This document shows, piece by piece, positions 61,890 to 64,000 of a stretch of DNA of 64,000 nt. The position numbers and the translations under genes were made by a program. The DNA is from Flavobacterium sp. KMS. Its GTDB lineage: Bacteria; Bacteroidota; Bacteroidia; Flavobacteriales; Flavobacteriaceae. The stretch is from contig NZ_JSYP01000008.1 of NCBI RefSeq assembly GCF_000813005.1, positions 1-64,000 of the forward strand, given 5' to 3'. Under the pieces are notes generated by a model. The model saw only the letters and a list, made by a program, of their open reading frames with translations. It did no database searches and had not been told where the DNA came from. Numbering within the stretch: the first letter of the stretch is position 1; the number at the start of each line of letters is the position of its first letter.

Positions 61890-62726
61890 ATGTCAAACAT
61901 TTATATCGGGTATCACTTTACAATTGAGCCTAAAGAGTTAGGATCAGAAATACTAATTGCCGAATTAGGCGAGAAAGCATTTGAGAGTTTTACTGAAACC
62001 GAAACTGGGATTTCTGCATTTGTTCAAAAGGATTTATGGGACGAAGCTATCCTGGAAGATATTCATATTTTACAATCGGATGAATTTAAAATTGAATATA
62101 CATTCGAAGAAATCGAGCAAGTAAACTGGAACGAAGAATGGGAAAAAAACTTCGAACCTATCGATGTTGATGGAAATTGCCATGTACGTGCTCCTTTTCA
62201 TCCAAAAACTGATGCCGAGTTTGATATTGTAATTGAACCAAAAATGAGCTTTGGAACTGGTCATCACGAAACAACTCACATGATGATTCAGCATTTATTA
62301 GAAATGGATGTTAACGGAATGAAAACGCTTGATATGGGTTGTGGAACTGCTATTCTTGCTATTCTTGCCGAAATGAAAGGCGCGCAACCAATCGATGCTA
62401 TTGATATCGATAACTGGTGTTATTTAAACTCTATAGAAAACGCTGAACGCAATAATTGCAAGCATATCACCGTTTACGAAGGTGATGCAGCTTTATTAGC
62501 AGGTAAAAAATATGATTTGATTATTGCTAATATCAACCGTAACATATTACTGAATGATATGCAAAGTTATGTTGACTGTCTGAATCCAAAAGGGACTTTA
62601 TTATTAAGTGGTTTTTATGAAGAAGACATCCCTTACATCGATGCATCATGCACTGAAAGAGGATTAGAATATGTTAAAAAATTTCAAAGAAATAATTGGG
62701 TTTCTTTAAAATATGTAAATTTGTAA
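61890..62726 (+). CDS. prmA: Ribosomal protein L11 methyltransferase
   Basis: A 278-residue cytoplasmic enzyme. The N-terminal domain recognises L11; the C-terminal part is a Rossmann methyltransferase with SAM loop TLDMGCGTAILAILAEMKGA, preceded by the PrmA-typical MSFGTGHHETTHMM and followed by DLIIANINRNILL. It trimethylates ribosomal protein L11 (uL11). clpS begins 35 bp downstream on the same strand and is probably cotranscribed. Confidence 0.97.
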   Translation: MSNIYIGYHFTIEPKELGSEILIAELGEKAFESFTETETGISAFVQKDLWDEAILEDIHILQSDEFKIEYTFEEIEQVNWNEEWEKNFEPIDVDGNCHVRAPFHPKTDAEFDIVIEPKMSFGTGHHETTHMMIQHLLEMDVNGMKTLDMGCGTAILAILAEMKGAQPIDAIDIDNWCYLNSIENAERNNCKHITVYEGDAALLAGKKYDLIIANINRNILLNDMQSYVDCLNPKGTLLLSGFYEEDIPYIDASCTERGLEYVKKFQRNNWVSLKYVNL

Positions 62727-62761
62727 TTTAAGGAATTACAACAGTACAAAAAGCTGAAAAA

Positions 62762-63037
62762 ATGAGTACTAAAGAAAAAGTAAGAGAAAAAGTTCGGGAA
62801 AAAGAAGCAATATCGTTTAACAACGAAATTATTGTGTATAACGATGATGTAAATACTTTTGATCATGTAATCGAAACTTTAATTCGCGTATGTAATCATA
62901 CACCTGAACAAGCAGAACAATGTTCCCTTATTGTACATTATAACGGAAAATGTACTGTAAAAACGGGATCGATGGATAAATTAAAACCACAATGCACCCA
63001 ACTTTTAGAAGCTGGACTGAGCGCTGAGATTATTTAA
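62762..63037 (+). CDS. clpS: ATP-dependent Clp protease adaptor ClpS
   Basis: A 91-residue adaptor. The N-degron-binding motif YNDDVNTFDHVIETL is present, and the basic N-terminal extension (KEKVREKVREKE) is typical. It delivers proteins with N-terminal aromatic or Leu residues to ClpAP-type proteases; the Bacteroidota partner is ClpC or ClpA and is not in the window. A long perfect hairpin follows the stop. Confidence 0.96.
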   Translation: MSTKEKVREKVREKEAISFNNEIIVYNDDVNTFDHVIETLIRVCNHTPEQAEQCSLIVHYNGKCTVKTGSMDKLKPQCTQLLEAGLSAEII

Positions 63038-63055
63038 TTTAATTACCAATAATTT

Positions 63056-63104
63056 AAAAAATAGTGTAATTTATTCTATATTTGAATAAATTACACTATT
63101 TTTT
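63056..63104 (+). terminator. Terminator after clpS, 21-bp perfect stem
   Basis: Stem 63056-63076 pairs exactly with 63084-63104, loop of 7 nt, then T residues directly up to the next ATG at 63107. The loop and first stem base are a -7 promoter element. Confidence 0.9.
63077..63084 (+). promoter_or_regulatory. -7 element in the loop of the clpS terminator
   Basis: TATATTTG, an exact TANNTTTG, occupies the loop. Transcription from it would start in the right stem arm, about 15-18 bp before the desaturase ATG. No TTG at 17-20 bp. Confidence 0.45.
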
Positions 63105-63106
63105 TT

Positions 63107-64000
63107 ATGGAAGAGTACGGGAAAATACTAATTATTGCAATGCCGATTTTTTTATTATTAATTATAATCGAGAAATCTTATGGTTTATATATAAAACAAG
63201 ACCACGTTCCTCTAATCGATAGTGTCTCTAGCATAAGTTCAGGAATTACAAATTCGGTTAAGGACGTTCTCGGGCTTACAATTACCTTTATTTCTTATGA
63301 ATGGCTGGTTTCTAAAATCGCCATTTATCATATCGAAACTACTGTCCTCACCTATCTTATCGGATTTTTTGTAATAGATTTTTATGGCTACTGGAGTCAT
63401 CGTTTATCACATCAAATTAATTTTCTCTGGAACAAACATGCCATTCATCATAGTAGTGAAGAATTTAATCTGGCTTGTGCATTAAGACAACCTATTGCTA
63501 GTTTTGTAAATCTATTTACATTCTTGCTTATTCCCGCTGCATTACTTGGAATTCCTGCTAGTGTTATCGCTATAACATTGCCCCTTCATTTGTTTTTACA
63601 GTTTTGGTATCACACTAAATATATCAAGAAAATGGGAGTTTTGGAGCATATATTGGTAACACCTTCTCATCACAGGGTTCACCATGCTATAAACCCTGAA
63701 TATCTGGACAAAAACCATTCGCAGATTTTTATATTCTGGGATAAACTTTTTGGCACTTTTCAAGAAGAACTAGATACAGTTCCGCCTGTTTTTGGTATTA
63801 CAAGACCCGCAAATACATGGAATCCGATCCGAATAAATTTTCAGCATTTGGCATTGATGATTAGTGATGCCTGGCGAGCCGAAAACTGGAAAGATAAATT
63901 CACAATTTGGTTTAAACCAACAGGTTGGCGTCCTGAAAATTTTGAAGAAAAATATCCTGTCAACAAAATCACCGATGTATATAACTACGCCAAGTACGGA
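63107..64000 (+). CDS. Sterol desaturase/fatty acid hydroxylase family protein (3' end cut by window edge)
   Basis: From the ATG at 63107 an open frame of 298 codons runs off the window. Four to five membrane segments alternate with the three His boxes of the di-iron family: HRLSH in GYWSHRLSHQINFLW, HAIHHS, and HHRVHHA in PSHHRVHHAINPEY. Such enzymes hydroxylate or desaturate lipids with O2. The closing WRAENWKDKFTIWFKPTGWRP is typical of the Bacteroidota form. The start lies directly on the base of the clpS terminator, so there is no room for a ribosome site; translation may be near-leaderless. Confidence 0.93.
   Translation, partial: MEEYGKILIIAMPIFLLLIIIEKSYGLYIKQDHVPLIDSVSSISSGITNSVKDVLGLTITFISYEWLVSKIAIYHIETTVLTYLIGFFVIDFYGYWSHRLSHQINFLWNKHAIHHSSEEFNLACALRQPIASFVNLFTFLLIPAALLGIPASVIAITLPLHLFLQFWYHTKYIKKMGVLEHILVTPSHHRVHHAINPEYLDKNHSQIFIFWDKLFGTFQEELDTVPPVFGITRPANTWNPIRINFQHLALMISDAWRAENWKDKFTIWFKPTGWRPENFEEKYPVNKITDVYNYAKYG

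Overview
The window is AT-rich and tightly packed, and looks like a chromosome segment of a Flavobacterium-type bacterium (Bacteroidota, Flavobacteriia). This rests on the protein sequences, on promoters of the Bacteroidota -7 type (TANNTTTG), on the near absence of Shine-Dalgarno sites, on many signal peptides ending in FAQ or a lipobox Cys, and on the gene order: pyrE / SRPBCC / birA / rsfS / ftsH / LUD / cdsA / psd / acyl-CoA-binding protein, PASTA protein / rluD-like / ddl / coaD, and OstA-like / aminotransferase / TPR / aroE. No rRNA, tRNA or CRISPR array was seen.

Layout. 1-1470 is a scar of mobile DNA: a zeta-toxin-like P-loop gene cut by the window edge, an intact IS6-family insertion sequence with perfect 15-bp ends but no matching target duplication, and a zinc-ribbon gene cut by the IS. 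1553-3436 is dnaK, with a sigma-54-like promoter and an array of TGTCA sites upstream. 4087-14426 is an accessory stretch of small secreted proteins and lipoproteins, an antiporter, a thioesterase, an MscS channel and a GxxExxY nuclease-fold gene enclosed by long inverted repeats, next to the stump of an acetyltransferase gene. 14459-20515 holds ThuA, rhodanese, an ABC ATPase, a SulP transporter and a second antiporter. 20878-25196 holds housekeeping genes (rluD-like, PASTA, ddl, coaD, PhnA). 25325-36459 holds a DEAD-box helicase, a MocR regulator divergent from a cupin/DapA-family operon, a sugar dehydrogenase, an M14 peptidase and several orphan genes.

36725-45994 is a conserved core: pyrE opens from a promoter inside the NUDIX gene; rsfS and ftsH form one unit; LUD, cdsA, psd, the acyl-CoA-binding protein and an exported superoxide dismutase form the next, linking phospholipid synthesis with envelope protection. 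46051-58129 holds an alpha-amylase, an OstA-like protein, a class III aminotransferase, a TPR protein, aroE, a membrane-anchored GH1 enzyme and a DUF349 protein. 58332-61776 is an uncharacterised pair of exported proteins with overlapping genes. 61890-64000 holds prmA, clpS and a sterol-desaturase-family gene cut by the window edge.

The most unusual feature is the density and nesting of dispersed repeats between genes: at least six families, including a hairpin element with covarying stems (four copies), a 16-bp palindrome that has landed inside other repeats, and an inverted-repeat pair that once encloses the GxxExxY gene and twice occurs as a short gene-less copy. The last group is the best candidate here for an undescribed mobile system.
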